Shown here in pieces: positions 51,640-64,000 of a DNA stretch of 64,000 nucleotides; position 1 is the stretch's first letter; each line of letters opens with the position of its first letter. The DNA is taken from contig JACSVZ010000001.1 of the NCBI GenBank assembly GCA_014706295.1, forward strand, positions 37,310,318-37,374,317, given 5' to 3'. The position numbers were made by a program, and so were the translations under genes. A model generated the notes under the pieces. That model had not been told where the DNA came from. It searched no databases and worked only from the letters and a program-made list of their open reading frames with translations. The DNA comes from Lycocorax pyrrhopterus obiensis. Lineage: Eukaryota > Chordata > Aves > Passeriformes > Paradisaeidae.

Positions 51640-54600
51640 CTTTTCATTAGTCAGCCACCTGCTAGATGAGAAGTGTTGCACTAGCAACACAGTATCTGAG
51701 AATATGCATGCAAAGTTTGAGACCAGAAACTGACATTGAGGAAGATGGAATTTGCTATACAGAAAAGTTGTTATTTTGACATATATACAAATTGAAGTAA
51801 TTCCTTATGCAAGTGTTCCTTGATGAGCATTTATTACTATTCATTGTCTTTTGCCTGTGTACAGAATGCAGACTTTCAAGCCAATGTTACTGGATTTATG
51901 AGGATTCTTCAGCACCATGGATCACAGTGTTCTGCCAGATCATCAGCCAGCCCTGGCAGAAATAGAAGGCCAATGGCTAAAGCAATTACCTTCACTGAGA
52001 ACAGACTGAACCCAAAACTGACTAGTATGCATTTTCATGCAGACACTTTCCTAACAAAGAGGAGAGTCATCTATAACCTTTTGTGTATCAAATGCTAAAC
52101 ATTCATTGCTGATGAGCTGCAAGATGTCCAATAGCGCACCAGAGTTTGTTAATATGAAATGAAGACCAGGGCAAAAGTTCCATGAACTTTGAGAAAAAGC
52201 TTATGTTTTGGAATTAATTACTTCCCAGCAGCCAGCCAATAAGAATGATTCAGAGATGTCAGGAACTTATAAATCCAAAATACTGAGAATATTTCAGTTT
52301 TATGAGTTTGTGTATGCATGAAAGAAAGTGAGTTTGGTACATCACACTTCCTTATGCCACCTATAATGGTTGGAATAAAGTGGATTGATTCATATGCCAC
52401 TGAAATCCCTGAATCTTGAAATGCCACATTCATGCTGTGGGTAGTAAAAGTAATGTAGAGAAACATTTGAACTGGAGCCAGGTCTCTCTTCAGATTAGAA
52501 TGCAAATAAAGCCTGTGTAGGTTCCTTTTGAACCGCATTGGGAAAATACTTTGGCATAAAATAAAACTGACCCAAGTAATAAAAGATTTGCAGAAAATCT
52601 AACTGTTGAAATTGGCACCATGTGTCTATGTAAGTAAAATACAAAGCGTTGTTAGGTTTGAAGATTAAAGTTAATCTAATGTCAACTATAAAACTGTAGC
52701 ATCAGTGTGCATGTTAAGACTGTCATGAACTAAAAACCGTAAGTGAAAACCTCTATGTTAAGGGAGCAGAGCTATCTTCTTTCAATCAAGAAGTCAGAGT
52801 GACATCTTACTGTCCTACTTCTGGACTTTGGATATCTTTGTTTAGATGCTCTATTCCTGTAAATTTTTGTGTTCCCCTAAAACTATAGTTCTTTCCTGGA
52901 GCTTCAGTACTCTTGGAACAATTATTCATGATTTCTCAGTCTGTGCTCTTATCTGTTGAAAATAACTTCTTGGATTTCTCATGCAATTTTCAATTGACTT
53001 ATAATACTCATACTTTTAACTAGTATATCTTTCATACAAAGATCACTGAGGCTTCTTATCCATACAGTGGTTTGAAAATTCTTACCTTTGCACGCACATC
53101 TTTTTTTAACTATTCAATAAAAAGAAATATTAGAATATAGATTTAAAAATCACTTTATACATTCAGTCACTCTCCATGCTTTATAATAGAACTTGATAAC
53201 TCCTATTTCATAAAGAAATTAAATGAAAATGGAAGGAATTTATTCAATATGCACAGAATCATTATACAGGCTGGAAAAATCTCTATCTTACCTTTAGAAT
53301 CTTTTCATTCACCAATCTGTCAGACTGAAAAGTTCATCAAAAATTGCTGTGCAGTTTTTCTCATGCAAGGCTATAAAGAATAGGGAACATTTTTGCTGTT
53401 ATTTAAACAAGAAAGTTATGAGAGGGTTTTGCTGTTGTTGGAGTCCCAAAGCAAACCTCAAAAAGCATCAACAGCATGTCCGTCCCCAGCACAAAGGCTG
53501 ATACCACAGCCCTGCAAGCACGATCAGGCCACCCAGATCGCGGGAGGAGAAAGTCTGAGAAGGGCAAATGATGCCCCATTCGGCTGCAGCTGAGTGCAGG
53601 TGACATCTACAGCAGCAAACTAGACAGTGTCAGGGACATTCCCAGGTACTCGTCTGTCTAGTGTTACACAGGTAGAACAACCCTATGTTACCTTCTGTCC
53701 TTCTCAACTAGCATGAACCCAAGCAATATCAGGTCTTAGCTTAAGGCTCATCACAGACCAGACCCCATTTTCCAGTTCATATCTAGAGGCTTTGCTTTGA
53801 AGGGTGGTTGAGTAGTCCAGCAGAGTAATTTCTGCTCCTGCTGGCGTCAAGGGAAGAGATCATTCCTAGTATATTTAATGGTAGAGACACAGTCACAGTT
53901 TCTCTTCCTGTCTAGTTTTAGGAGCAGTTAACAAACTAGGGATTCCTTAAATCTCCTAGAAAGAGAAGAATAATAATCCTCAGGGCAGAAAAAAATGGAA
54001 AATACTTTGTATCTTTCGTAATCACAGGAAGGACTCCAAACTGAGTCATAAAATCTCCCTAATTCAAGAAACATCGTTTTTTTAGAGAGAAGAAACCAAG
54101 CAATGTTGGTGAAACTGAATGGAATACCCTTAGAAATTCAGAGGTCAGTTCTTCAGTGAAGTATGTGCCTATAGTGGCTTGCTTGCAGATTGTATGATTC
54201 TGTAGAAACAGAAAGAAAAAAAAATCAAAGAAAATCTATTTAATTTATCAGGAGTGTAAAGTTGCTTTTCTTTTCAGTAAAAATGACAAAAATGATACCA
54301 GAAATATTTAAAAGAAATACATATAAAGACAGAAAGTCCTCAAACACTGTGAGATAATTTCAAGCTCTAAATGGGAATATTAGTAAAAACTAGTAAGAAC
54401 AGACCAAAAACCACAGAAGTGATTTCATCTGCAGTGAAGTACTTTCAGCAGAGGCTTATAAAAATCAGTTCAACCTGGCAGCCTCAGTTATAGAGAAGTT
54501 TGTATTCCTCTGTACTGAATAGGCAGCAGTGGTAAATAAAATAAAATGTCTAAAATAATTAAACAGAAAGAAGGCCTGATGAAGTCAATTAATCAGCAAA

Positions 54601-56859
54601 TCTAATTAATATATGTTTCCATCTGTAGCATTATTTGGTTAAATCCATGACGCTACAGAAGTCAAAACTGTCTTATGCTACACCAAAACATCATAGTACT
54701 GCATCTCTTCTGATCTTATACCATAAGAGATCGGTGGCCATAATCCAGTTTAAGCAGTCTGAATAAGGGTCTGCAGATATGTGATGATCCCTAGCTGTTA
54801 AAGATTGAATAGACATGTATTTAATATAAATGGTTGGCTTTACAGGGATCAAATGCAGTAGTATAAATGAGATAAAGGTAGTTTGCTCTCTTTCAACACA
54901 TTAGTATCCTTTAACAAAAATTATAATCTGTGCTTCATCTGTACTAATGTAATTATAAAATTTACTCAACTGCAATAAATACCATTATAGGAAACAAAAA
55001 TAAACTTGTCCTCAGACGACAGTACATCAAATGAAACAGATGTTTTCATACTAGAACCATCTTGAATTTGAATCCTTTTGATGGATTGAAACCTAGTAAA
55101 TAGGTTGTTAAGAACCAGAACAGACTTACTCTCATAGTAGTTCAGGAAAATGAATCACATGTTTTAAGAAACTGGGGGTTGTGGTAGATACAACATTCAA
55201 TTACTGACTTGCTGTTTCCAGATCAATGGCCTTGAGGGAAAGCAAGGTTAATTAAACCTTAATTCACTCAAGATAAATTGACATTTTTCTCTCACAGCAG
55301 CAATTGTCTAAGCAGAAATCTTACTAGTAGTGGCGAAAGTTAATACAAAAAAATTAATCATCTTTATTCCTTGTGTCACTATTTAATGAAGGTTTCCCTA
55401 TGTTCCACTAGTTTAAAATCCTATAGGTGTAGCAACAGTCATGACACTTGCTTACAATCATTATCTACAAAATATTTAGAAACATTTAAGATTTCATTCC
55501 AAAAACATTCTGAATTGTTTTAGAAATTACTCTAAAAGTCCATAGCATGAGATCACAAGAGCAAAAGAGTCTAGAATCAGCTTTACCCCTAAAACTGTTT
55601 GTTAATGAACACAACTTCTGTGAGATAGAAAGACAAAGTTGGGTCACCACAGCTAGAAGCAAAAAGAACTCTGAAATCACCTTTGAGACCATACACTAGT
55701 GAAAGAAATTTCAGTGCACTTCAATATTTGTGTACAGTAAAAATATTACCCCCTTCACTTTTTAAAAACTGAAAACACTCCAAAAATTGGTTGGGTATTT
55801 CAAGCAGGTCATTATAGTAATCAATTGCTGAAAAAGCAAACAGAAAGAAAAATTAGGTGGCTTACATCAACATCATTTGAACAGTTATGTCAAGAATATT
55901 ACTTTGCTTTAGAAAAAATATTTTCTGCAGTATCTGTAATGGACATAATTTAAATTAATAAAGCTGTTTCTCTTCTTTCCCTACCTTGCCACTGACATCT
56001 GAAAATTGTGGGTGAAAAATTCTAGGAGTCTGATTTAGCTGCAGTTTCATTCTTCATCATACAAACTTCAGGGCAAAGGCAAATCTGGTTCATTTTGCTT
56101 TATAGTCTGAGAAAATAAAAGGATGTCTCAATTTCTCTGATATTTTGTACTTTATACCAATACAGTAGTCCAAAATTTTTTATTGATCCTCTTCTAACCA
56201 ATGGTGTCATAAATATTACACAGAGTATTAAAATTTCACACAGGATACATGACTCTTTAAGGACTGAATTCCATTTAGTGGTCTTAATTGCAGCATCTGT
56301 TCCTTTGCTGTAATGACATCAAAATTCATTACAACATAGCATCATTACAATGCAAAAGAACATAATAGCATCATTGTCATATAAAAGCCTTATAGCAGGC
56401 TAGATTTCCAACAAAGATGTGAAAGGAAAAATGATTGTTTTTTGAAGAATACCAATTTGATAGTTGTAATCTCTTTTCTCCCTTTTAATAAGCCTTTAAC
56501 TGTAATATTGTTTTCATGTGTAGAGATAAGTGTTTTGTTTTTTGTTTGCTTGTTTGTTTTGTTTTGTTTTACTCTTCTTGCCAAAGTGTTCTTTAGCAAG
56601 TGGAAGTATCTGGGGATCTTTTGTTTACTTGATTTGAATTTAGGATCCTCTTGACTAATTTGGTATTCTGAATTTCTCAAACCATGTTCTCTTATTTTTG
56701 TAACAGTCTCTACCATGATTTGCACATGCACTGGATATCAATCTTAATTAGCCCCTGCAAAAATTATTAGTTTCTGAACCAAGTCTTTTATGTAATTGAG
56801 GAGCAAGCAAAATTACATCTTGAATGTGGAATCCAGAACCATCAGGGAAGTTAGACTTC

Positions 56860-57636
56860 AAAAGAGCGACTTCCCTACTCCCCTTCCCCTGCTCTTTTCG
56901 GTAAGGAAGGGACAGTAAATGAGATACTATGAGTTGAAATAAAGATTTACTAAAAGCACAATATCAACAGCAGTATTAATAGCAAAAGTATACAAAAAAG
57001 AAGGTGTTTTACCCACAAAGCGGTATTCACGGCCGGGAATGTTGCTGTGCCCATGCCATTGGTACTTGGCAAACAAAGCCAGTGTGCCAAGGATAGCTCC
57101 CACAGATCAACATTACCCCTCCCCCCAGCCTGAAGACAACAGAGAGCAGGGACATCCAAACCATGGAAGCCAGTTCATCCAAATAGGGATTGTGCAGCCA
57201 CTCGTTGAGCTCAGTTCTCTACAGCTGCCCGTGTTGCTGCCTCCAGCTCTCTGCCACGCCATGTGTGTGTGTGAAAAACCTCTCTGCCAAGGTGCTGACT
57301 CCACTCTTCCTGCCCCTGCTGGCTCAGCTGTGCCTCGGAGCTGTCTGTTTCAGTACTGCAAGGCCATATTCACACTCCAGAGAAAAATGGGTTGGAGAGC
57401 AGAAGGGACCAAGTTCTCTGGGGTTTTAAGGCGACTGTCTGCTGCACTCCAGTGAGCGAGACAAGGCAGCCAACTTCCAGTGCCAGTGCCCAGCTTTTCC
57501 TGCTGAAATCACATCCCCAGCAATGATGTGGGTGATATGGAATAAACAGCGCTAAAAACTCCACCTCCTTTCTCTGTAACCAGGACCAACTGTGGCTTTC
57601 AGTTCTCCCTGGCGGTGTGGACAATAGTGGGACACA
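56860..57636 (-). mobile_element. Probable LTR of an endogenous retrovirus, minus orientation
   Basis: This is a GC-rich block of roughly 780 bp in AT-rich DNA. On the minus strand a candidate core promoter, CCTTAAAACCCC (about 57420-57431), is followed about 475 bp later by AGTAAATCTTTATTTC (about 56938-56953), a plausible degenerate polyadenylation region. The upstream part, CCACACCGCCAGGGAGAACTG on that strand (about 57600-57620), and the segment around 57560 agree with my memory of a passerine LTR, but I do not assert the family. The minus-strand start may be TGTGTCCC at 57636 or TGTTGCC at 57657; the other end is a guess and no target duplication was found. The 138-codon plus-strand frame through it is antisense to the LTR. 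Confidence 0.52.
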
Positions 57637-58876
57637 AGAAATATGCTGCAGGCAACATTGCCTGTCAGCCTGGAGCACAGAAGCCCTGTAAGATTCCTGA
57701 AAGCTGTATCAGAGATCTTGCAACAGTATGTTGTCAGTGAGGCACATATTAGAGATCAGCACTTTAAAACCAACAGCTAAAGAAAACTTTATTTTTGTTG
57801 CTTTTCTATCTTTCCAAGATACTCTTTGTTTAGAAAACCTGAGAAAAATATACCAATATGGTTGAAATTTTAGCTGTTAAACATCTATTAGATGCTTCTT
57901 TGTCATGTCTGAAGATGTTCACTGAAATGGTTTTGAGACCAAACCTTCAATCTTTTTTTATAGAGCCACTTCCTCAGTCATTATGCTCTCCTTTAATTGG
58001 AGTTAATAGAAAATTGAACCATGAAAATATTTACTACACTAAACAAGCAGCCTCAGCTTGACAGAACTTCTGCCACAATTCAAAATTATCACCACATGTC
58101 TGCATATGTACATAAAAAGGGGTTGTTGCTAAAAGAAAAAGATAGAGGACTAGTACGAGATAATTTGTATTTAAAATTGAGAACACCAAAGAAACTAAAA
58201 GAAAGGGGGTTCAGTGTGTTTAAATATTTCAAAAGAGACTGATGCCTTACCTTTTCAGTTGCTTTATTACTATTATAAATATTTGTGCAAATGTGTGCGA
58301 AACCTTCTTAGTATCTGCTAAATATTAATGTTCTTAGGCAATAATTGTCTCTATATTTATCCTCTACTTTTTTCCCTAGATCAGTCATGCTACAGAAAAT
58401 ACCTCCTTCATTAAAATCAGTGGTTATCTTAAATTTCAGTAGTACAGCGTTTCATCCTCATTCCTGAAGGTAAAAAAGGAGAAATTGTTTTCTACTGAGT
58501 GCCTTATATTCATCCTGAGACTAGCAAGCGTTTCCTTTATTTAACTTTTGCTGAAGCGGAGAATACTGGACTGTTAAGATGGAAGAGCTCCAGGGTTGAC
58601 AGAGTGTTCCTGGCAGGTGGTAATAGCCTGTTGTCATATGGAAGAAATTTTACTACTATTCAGCCCCAGTCCAAATTGGTGATCTAAAATTAGGCATGAA
58701 AGTCACAGAAAAACTTAATGTGCCTATAGATAAGATGCATACCTGTCATGACAGATAAAGTGATTCTTTAAAGCTTAAACATTATACTTAATTGTCCGTT
58801 GTACCCTTAGTCTCAATTCAGGAGCAAAACAGAGTCCTGGTCCTGGGACCTGAACTGTTTTAAGCCAGTTTAAATG

Positions 58877-59051
58877 TAAAAAAAAATATATATATTTAAA
58901 AAAAAAAAAAAGCGTACTGCCCCCCCCAAACAAAACATAAGAAACAAACAAACAAAAAAAAAACCCCAAAAAAACCAAAACAAAACCCCATACAAAACCT
59001 AAACAAACAGAAATCAAAATAAAAACAAAAAAACAACCCAAAACAACCACC
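58877..59051 (-). repeat. A/C-rich low-complexity tract (G/T on minus strand)
   Basis: After A runs and a TATATATA word, about 130 bp are almost free of G on the plus strand, with an 8-base C run at 58921-58928 and AAACCCC, AACAAACAAAC and AACCAAAAC words. It is the mirror image in composition of the tract at 8565-8828. The minus-strand frame rich in F, V, G and L is not a gene. Confidence 0.85.
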
Positions 59052-61916
59052 TCCTCAAAAATGACTAAGAAGGAAAATGAAGGAGCCTTGTTTTCCCCTC
59101 CCTCTGTTTTCCTTGATGTGAGGTCAAGATCTCACATGCCATTCCTTATAGGTAGTTTTGAATTGGGTTAAATCCCACCCACCAAGAGGCTTAAGAAGTG
59201 GTGGTTTTAGTGAAAAATTAAAAAATGCAAGGTTGAAAACTGGGTGTAAGCACTCCTTTGGGGGCCAGCATTGTTTCGAACCCTGAAAGTGTACAGGCAT
59301 GGCAATACCTCTGAGACCTATTACAGATTTCTAGCCTGGATTTTGGTAATACATGCAATTCCTCTGGCCCAGACATAGAAGGAGAAGGTTTGTGAATCCA
59401 AACTGGATGAAAAAATCTGCCTGTAAACTGAGTCTAAAAAAAAAGTGATTTGCTTTCTGTCTGTATAACTCTGTGAACCAGCTAATTTAGTGTCTGACAT
59501 GCATCTGGTTGAGCCACAAGCAAATGGTTTTGTCAAGTAGAGCTGGAGGTGTTGCCGGGTAGAGCTGTAGAAGAATGTGCCTGTAGAAAGCATAACTTAG
59601 GATGGTTTATATAGGAATTCGTTTTTAATGCTCTTGTATATAAAATGGAATAGTGTCTGCTTATCAAGATTGCTGTTAGAATCAGTTCAACATATATCCT
59701 AGTGATTCCCTTTGAGACTTCAAGATGGAAAGTAACATATCTGGAAAGCATTCTTTCCAATTTTATTTTATTGAAGTTGTTACTTTCTCTTTATAACAAA
59801 ACTCTGAGATTCTCAAATCCTTGTTCCCATTTATAGCAATCCAGTTTAGGAAAAATAACAGGCAACAAATCACTACTAAACAAAGGAGAATAAATCCCAT
59901 TCTGAAGGAAGCTGCACTGAAATTATCATTGAACTTTATCCTTTGATTGTAGCAGTTCTGTTAGGTCCAGCATGCAGAGCAGTTTGAATTTCCCTGTGGC
60001 TCAGTGGTGCCTTTTAGAAGTTTTTTTTTCTAGGTTCTGTCTTCAATGAAAACCTCATGGGTGAACAGCAGTTAGCATAGGACCTAAATACCACAAGCCC
60101 ACAGGGGCAAATGACTCACAACTATAGTAAAAAAAGAGAAAGAGAAAGACTAACAGGCACTTGGTAAAGAATGCCAATAATGCGTATTACAGCCATACTA
60201 TCTGACTGAACTTTTTCTTTATTTGTTTTGTTTTCATTCTGTGATGTAGAAAAATATTAAGGGAGAGACTGCAAGCTTTGATCATTTAACATGTTATGTT
60301 AAATAAATAAAAATGTTTTATGAGCCTAAGATATTACTGAGAGTCCAGATTGTCTATTACAGCCTGCATTTTTCAGTATCCAGTGTTTTTAATGCTTCCA
60401 TTATTTTATGTGCAGCTTCAGGTAGTTTTGAGAAGTGAAACCTTTTCACGCTATCTTTAGATGGGTAATGTAAACCCAAGGAATTACTAATTCTTAGTCA
60501 CATGAAAAACATGAAAGTTCTCTACGTTACTACCTGTCCCATAATGGTTTCTCTCAGGAATGCTGAGAAGGGAGTTCTGCTCATAGCCAAGTCAACTGTT
60601 CATAGTGTAAAGATTTAAACTGACTAGCTCATAAATCTGGAAAGGTATTGCTGGTATGAAGTCTACCCATCACTCCACATTCAAAGATATTCAGGGAAGC
60701 TTAAATTGTTAAAAAGTCCTACTATTTACAGTTGTAAATGTACAATCTGCAAGAATTCTTCTCAAGAAATTGGTCTTTCCCTGGACAAGTGTTGATTTAC
60801 TTTCAAAGATTTTAATCTTCCTTTGTATCAGAGTATTTGATCCTTGACACTTGATGAAGTTTTGCCTTCTTATGTTCAAGATGATGAGCATGATACTTAA
60901 TTTTCACATTTTTTATTTCCAAATAACAAGTCCTGAGGAGGGTTTGACTACAAAATTTATGTTTTTCTCAGAATAATCCTTTTCCTTGTATAGAAAGTAC
61001 ATATACTCTTGTAGAAAAAAGTTCAAGATTAAAACTTACACAGTACAAAATTTACATAGCACGGATGAATATTGAAATTTATATGAAAAATTACCAGATC
61101 ATTCTTATAATATAGTATCTAGATACTCTCCCATGAGCATCCATAGAGATGGTTTAAAAAAAAGCACAACTTCTTCTAGCTGGAAACGAAATGGCAATAG
61201 GATATAACAAATTGTTCAACAACACCTTCTATTTAGAGATATACTGAAAGTGAAGTTTTGTCATTACTCTCTATTAAAGTACATGAAATAAATAACCAAG
61301 ATTTTATAATGGAGACATTTTAGCAAAGAAATTCTATGTGGAAAGAGGGGAAAAAAAAAGGAAGACAGCAAAAGTTCTTTTCCAGCCTTATAAAATTAAT
61401 TGAGACGGACTGAACTGCAATGTGAGAAAAAATTGCTTTGCAATGTTTACATATACCTACTTATAACCTTTATTAGCAAGAAATTTCTGGTACATCTCTT
61501 CCTTATAGAAGATTGTATTTGTTATGGCAACATTGGAAATTAATATTACAAGCATGACTGTTACAGTAATGTTACTGTTATTATGTAATGGCCAAATCAG
61601 ATAAATGAAGATTGTTATGAAAAAATACATTTAAAAATTCATGGAAAAAAAAAAACCACAGTGCAATTGCATACAATAAAATATTTTCTGGTTATTTGCC
61701 CTGTTTTGAAATACCTATGCGTGAACTTAATGGAACAGTTTAATTTCAATTTAAAATAATAGAGTTTAGAATTCATAAATCATATTTGAAAACCACATGG
61801 AGTCAGGGGTGTGTAGGTATTAAGGCAAAGGCTAGTGTGATTTTTTGTCTATCACAGGATGAGCACTAACATTGGGAATCTTGTCGGACTGTGTTAGAAG
61901 AGAACACAACACCCAA

Positions 61917-61944
61917 CACACACACACACAATTTTTTTTTTTTT
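61917..61944. repeat. (AC)7 followed by T run
   Basis: An AC dinucleotide run of about 14 bases is joined to an A and then about 13 Ts. Confidence 0.75.
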
Positions 61945-63448
61945 AGTATCTGCAAATAAATCTGATGATCATGAAGAAAAAAGAGAGTGCTACAATCTAA
62001 ATGACTCTATTATACAATCTGAGTATCGTTTCCATATTTTTTTACTGGTGGTCATTTTACACTACACTGGAATGGTGGTTGACAATAACATTCCAATACT
62101 CCAAAGTGTAGTAATCAGTGCAATTCACTTATCTAGAAGCTTTACATTACATAAAGACATAGTGAAAGTAGAGAAATATGTGAAAGTAACCTGGATATTC
62201 TGCAAAAGTAATTTCAGCCTCAGACAGCTGTTAGTATAATGGGGATTATTACAGCTCTGCTTGATCATGACTCTCAACTTGATATACTCCTCTAACCATG
62301 AGAAAGCAGAGATTTAACTGGCAAAGAAAGAGGAATAAAAACAACCAATGAATTTTTAAAAAGTTCTGGTTTTAATAAATGTGCTAAAAACATAGTGCCA
62401 CTGAAACTTGAGAAGTGAAAAGGCTTTATCTAATTACTTTAAGTGGGTGAGATGAAGAAAGGGGAAAAAATTACAAGAATGCATTTTGTATTCAGGTAAA
62501 ATCGCTGATGTTTATGTGCTTAATGGTGCTTTAAATTTCCTCTGTCAATTTTTGTTACTAAAAGTTGAACCAATTGTGTCTATACAAAAACGAAGTAGAA
62601 TTTGAACTTTTAAGGTTGCTCATGCACGTTTTTATGTTTAATAATTAGACTACAGAGAATTAGCATGGTAATGGCTGAGATTTGGAAATCATTAAGTGTA
62701 TGCTTTGGTACCAAATAGAATAAACTTTTTAGAAAGATGAGTGAAAAAATTAGAGGAAATCAGGGCATATGAGAACTGGCCTGTGAGCGCAGAAAGGCTG
62801 CTACTGTACTGGCTGTCTTCAGAGACTGTAGGGTGCTTTAAGAGTTCCATAAGAGACAGGTAACTAAAACCAAATCTATTTGGATTCAAATTACTTCTGG
62901 AGTCTGCTTTGTTGTAAGAAATCAGGGATTTACAAGCTAAGGCTGTACATAGAAGCTGTACATTTTACAAAGAACAAAATTATATGCTTGATTCTCGTGC
63001 TTTTTTGACAGGTGATATTGAAGATCTAAGGAAAAAATGCAGTAAATTTATTAAAATGCTGGGAATTTTTACTATTTCCTCCTCCACTGGAGAAACATTT
63101 AGTACTTCTGGCACAGAGTATAATTGCTTTTGCATTAAACTGTCACAGTCTTGCTTTTCAGGTATGCCATATCTGTAAAGGCGAGATGCATTTGCTGAAA
63201 ATACTCGTAAATTATGCTAAAATTTTCTCTGAAAGTGTTCATTTCTGTAGGCCTCCACTACTGCAAATCACTTTTTAAAAATAGATAATATCTTTACTTC
63301 TTTGGAAGGTTGTTTCTGAACAAATATGTTATAAAGCAGTCCTACTACTCCCAATGAATAGGTAATACAGGTCTATGATTCTATCAGTAAATACATAAGA
63401 CGATGGAGATGTCATGTTTCTTGTTGATTTAAGTCTGTTAGCTTTAGC

Positions 63449-63957
63449 AGAATCACAGAATGGCCTGGGTTGGCAGGGACCATAAAGGTCATCTAGTTCA
63501 AACCTCCCTGCCATGGGCAAGGGCACCTTTCGCTAGACCAGGTTGCTCAGAGCCCCATCCAACCTGGCCTTGAACACTTCCAGTGATGGAGCATCCACAA
63601 CTTCTCTGAGGAACACATTTTCAGTGCCTAATTAACCTCAAACTAAAGAATTTCTTCCTGATTACTAATATAAACATACTCTCTCTCAGTTTGAAGCCAT
63701 TCCCCCTTGTCCTGTCATTACATAGTCTCGTAAATAGTCTCTCTCCATTTTTCTTGTAGGCTCCCTTCAGTTACTGGAAGGTTGCAATTAGGTCTACCTG
63801 AAGCCTTCTCTTCTCCAGGCTGAACAAACCAATTCTCTCTGCCTTTCTTCATAGGAGAAGCACTCAATCCCTGTAATTATCTTGGGGACCTCCTCTGGAC
63901 CTGCTGCAACAGGTCAGTGTCCTTCCTGTGCTGAGGATCCCAGAGTTGGATGCAGCT
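63449..63957 (-). mobile_element. CR1 LINE, 5'-truncated, minus orientation
   Basis: The left boundary reads AGAATCACAGAATGGCCTGG, the inverted complement of the characteristic CR1 3' end. It is followed by hallmark CR1 segments: GGTCATCTAGTTCAAACC (about 63488), CTCAGAGCCCCATCCAACCTGG (about 63547-63568), CACTTCCAGTGATGGAGCATCC (about 63577-63598), CCCTTGTCCTGTCATTACA (about 63704) and CTCTTCTCCAGGCTGAACAA (about 63808). Similarity fades after GAGTTGGATGCAG near 63954, so the copy is about 500 bp, all from the 3' part of the roughly 4.5-kb element. No reverse transcriptase frame remains. CR1 is the dominant LINE of birds; this copy is diverged and inactive. Confidence 0.96.
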
Positions 63958-64000
63958 AGGAAATTGAACTATGTAAATACACTGTTCTGACCTTTGACAG
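63958..64000. other. Unique sequence to window edge
   Basis: There are 43 bp after the CR1 truncation point with no assignable feature; the window ends here. Confidence 0.5.

Larger units (their letters stand above)
34037..56859. other. Long AT-rich non-coding stretch
   Basis: No convincing gene, RNA gene or large repeat was recognised in these 22.8 kb. Small items are G/T tracts at 34543-34577 and 36941-37002, a GAAA-type purine stretch near 35380-35420, a 9-bp tandem repeat at 43483-43509, a perfect AGGTCA direct repeat at 43787, an (AC)n run near 44695, a T run at 46997-47013, three ~20-bp tandem duplications (46.8 and 51.5-51.6 kb), an A run plus CAA/TTTG-rich stretch at 50747-50850, and a TTTG tract at 56540-56572. 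A GC-richer patch at about 53430-53640 is unidentified. The longest frame (41708-42238, 176 codons) has no known domain and is not longer than chance allows. Confidence 0.6.
57637..63448. other. AT-rich non-coding DNA
   Basis: No gene is recognised. It contains the A/C-rich tract at 58877-59051, an (AC)n run followed by a T run at 61917-61944, and otherwise ordinary AT-rich unique sequence. Confidence 0.65.

Noticed and set aside
54190..54210. GTATGATTCTGTAG resembling a CR1 3' terminal repeat
   Set aside because: The sequence on either side shows no CR1 similarity; the match is too short.
57039..57455. Open frame of 138 codons
   Set aside because: It is antisense through a probable LTR; composition and position explain it.
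63372..63384. TCTATGATTCTAT, a CR1-like terminal word facing the CR1 at 63449
   Set aside because: No CR1 body lies upstream of it; it may be chance.

Overview
The window is eukaryotic nuclear DNA, AT-rich, from a bird and most probably a passerine. This rests on its interspersed repeats. There is a minus-strand CR1 LINE 3' end near the right edge (63449-63957). At 27690-27821 lies a SINE whose head is a decayed tRNA-Ile-like sequence and whose tail matches a CR1 3' end; that architecture is known for TguSINE1-type elements of perching birds. The long terminal repeats (LTRs) have the look of avian endogenous retroviruses of the ERVK and ERVL classes. These identifications are by eye and from memory of the families; no database search was run.

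I found no convincing protein-coding gene, rRNA gene, functional tRNA gene, CRISPR array or operon. Most open reading frames are short, at chance level for 64 kb of DNA, and the longest ones run through LTRs or simple repeats. The window is best described as a gene desert or the inside of a very large intron. One 194-bp block (31104-31297) has the outline of an internal exon, but I could not match its peptide to a family.

Layout: 1-5.07 kb is AT-rich unique DNA. A putative plus-strand solo LTR lies at 5.07-5.76 kb, and a clear minus-strand ERVK-type solo LTR with a perfect 6-bp target duplication at 6213-6860. From 6.9 to 15.9 kb is unique DNA with a G/T-rich tract at 8.57-8.83 kb and a cluster of short palindromes at 11.4-13.2 kb. 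An ERVL-like LTR lies at 15.9-17.0 kb (minus) and a second copy in the opposite orientation at 32.96-34.04 kb (plus). Between them are a perfect 14-bp hairpin (22270), a 98-bp purine tract (25.13 kb), the SINE (27.7 kb), the exon-like block (31.1 kb) and a 139-bp (CTCCTT)n microsatellite (31.59 kb). From 34 to 56.9 kb is mostly featureless, with small tandem duplications and one perfect AGGTCA direct repeat at 43787. A probable minus-strand LTR lies at 56.86-57.64 kb, an A/C-rich tract at 58.88-59.05 kb, and the CR1 closes the window.

No set of genes works together here and I see no undescribed system. The items most worth checking are the exon-like block, the hairpins, the AGGTCA repeat, and the recurring strand-asymmetric G/T or A/C tracts, two of which contain canonical G-quadruplex patterns.
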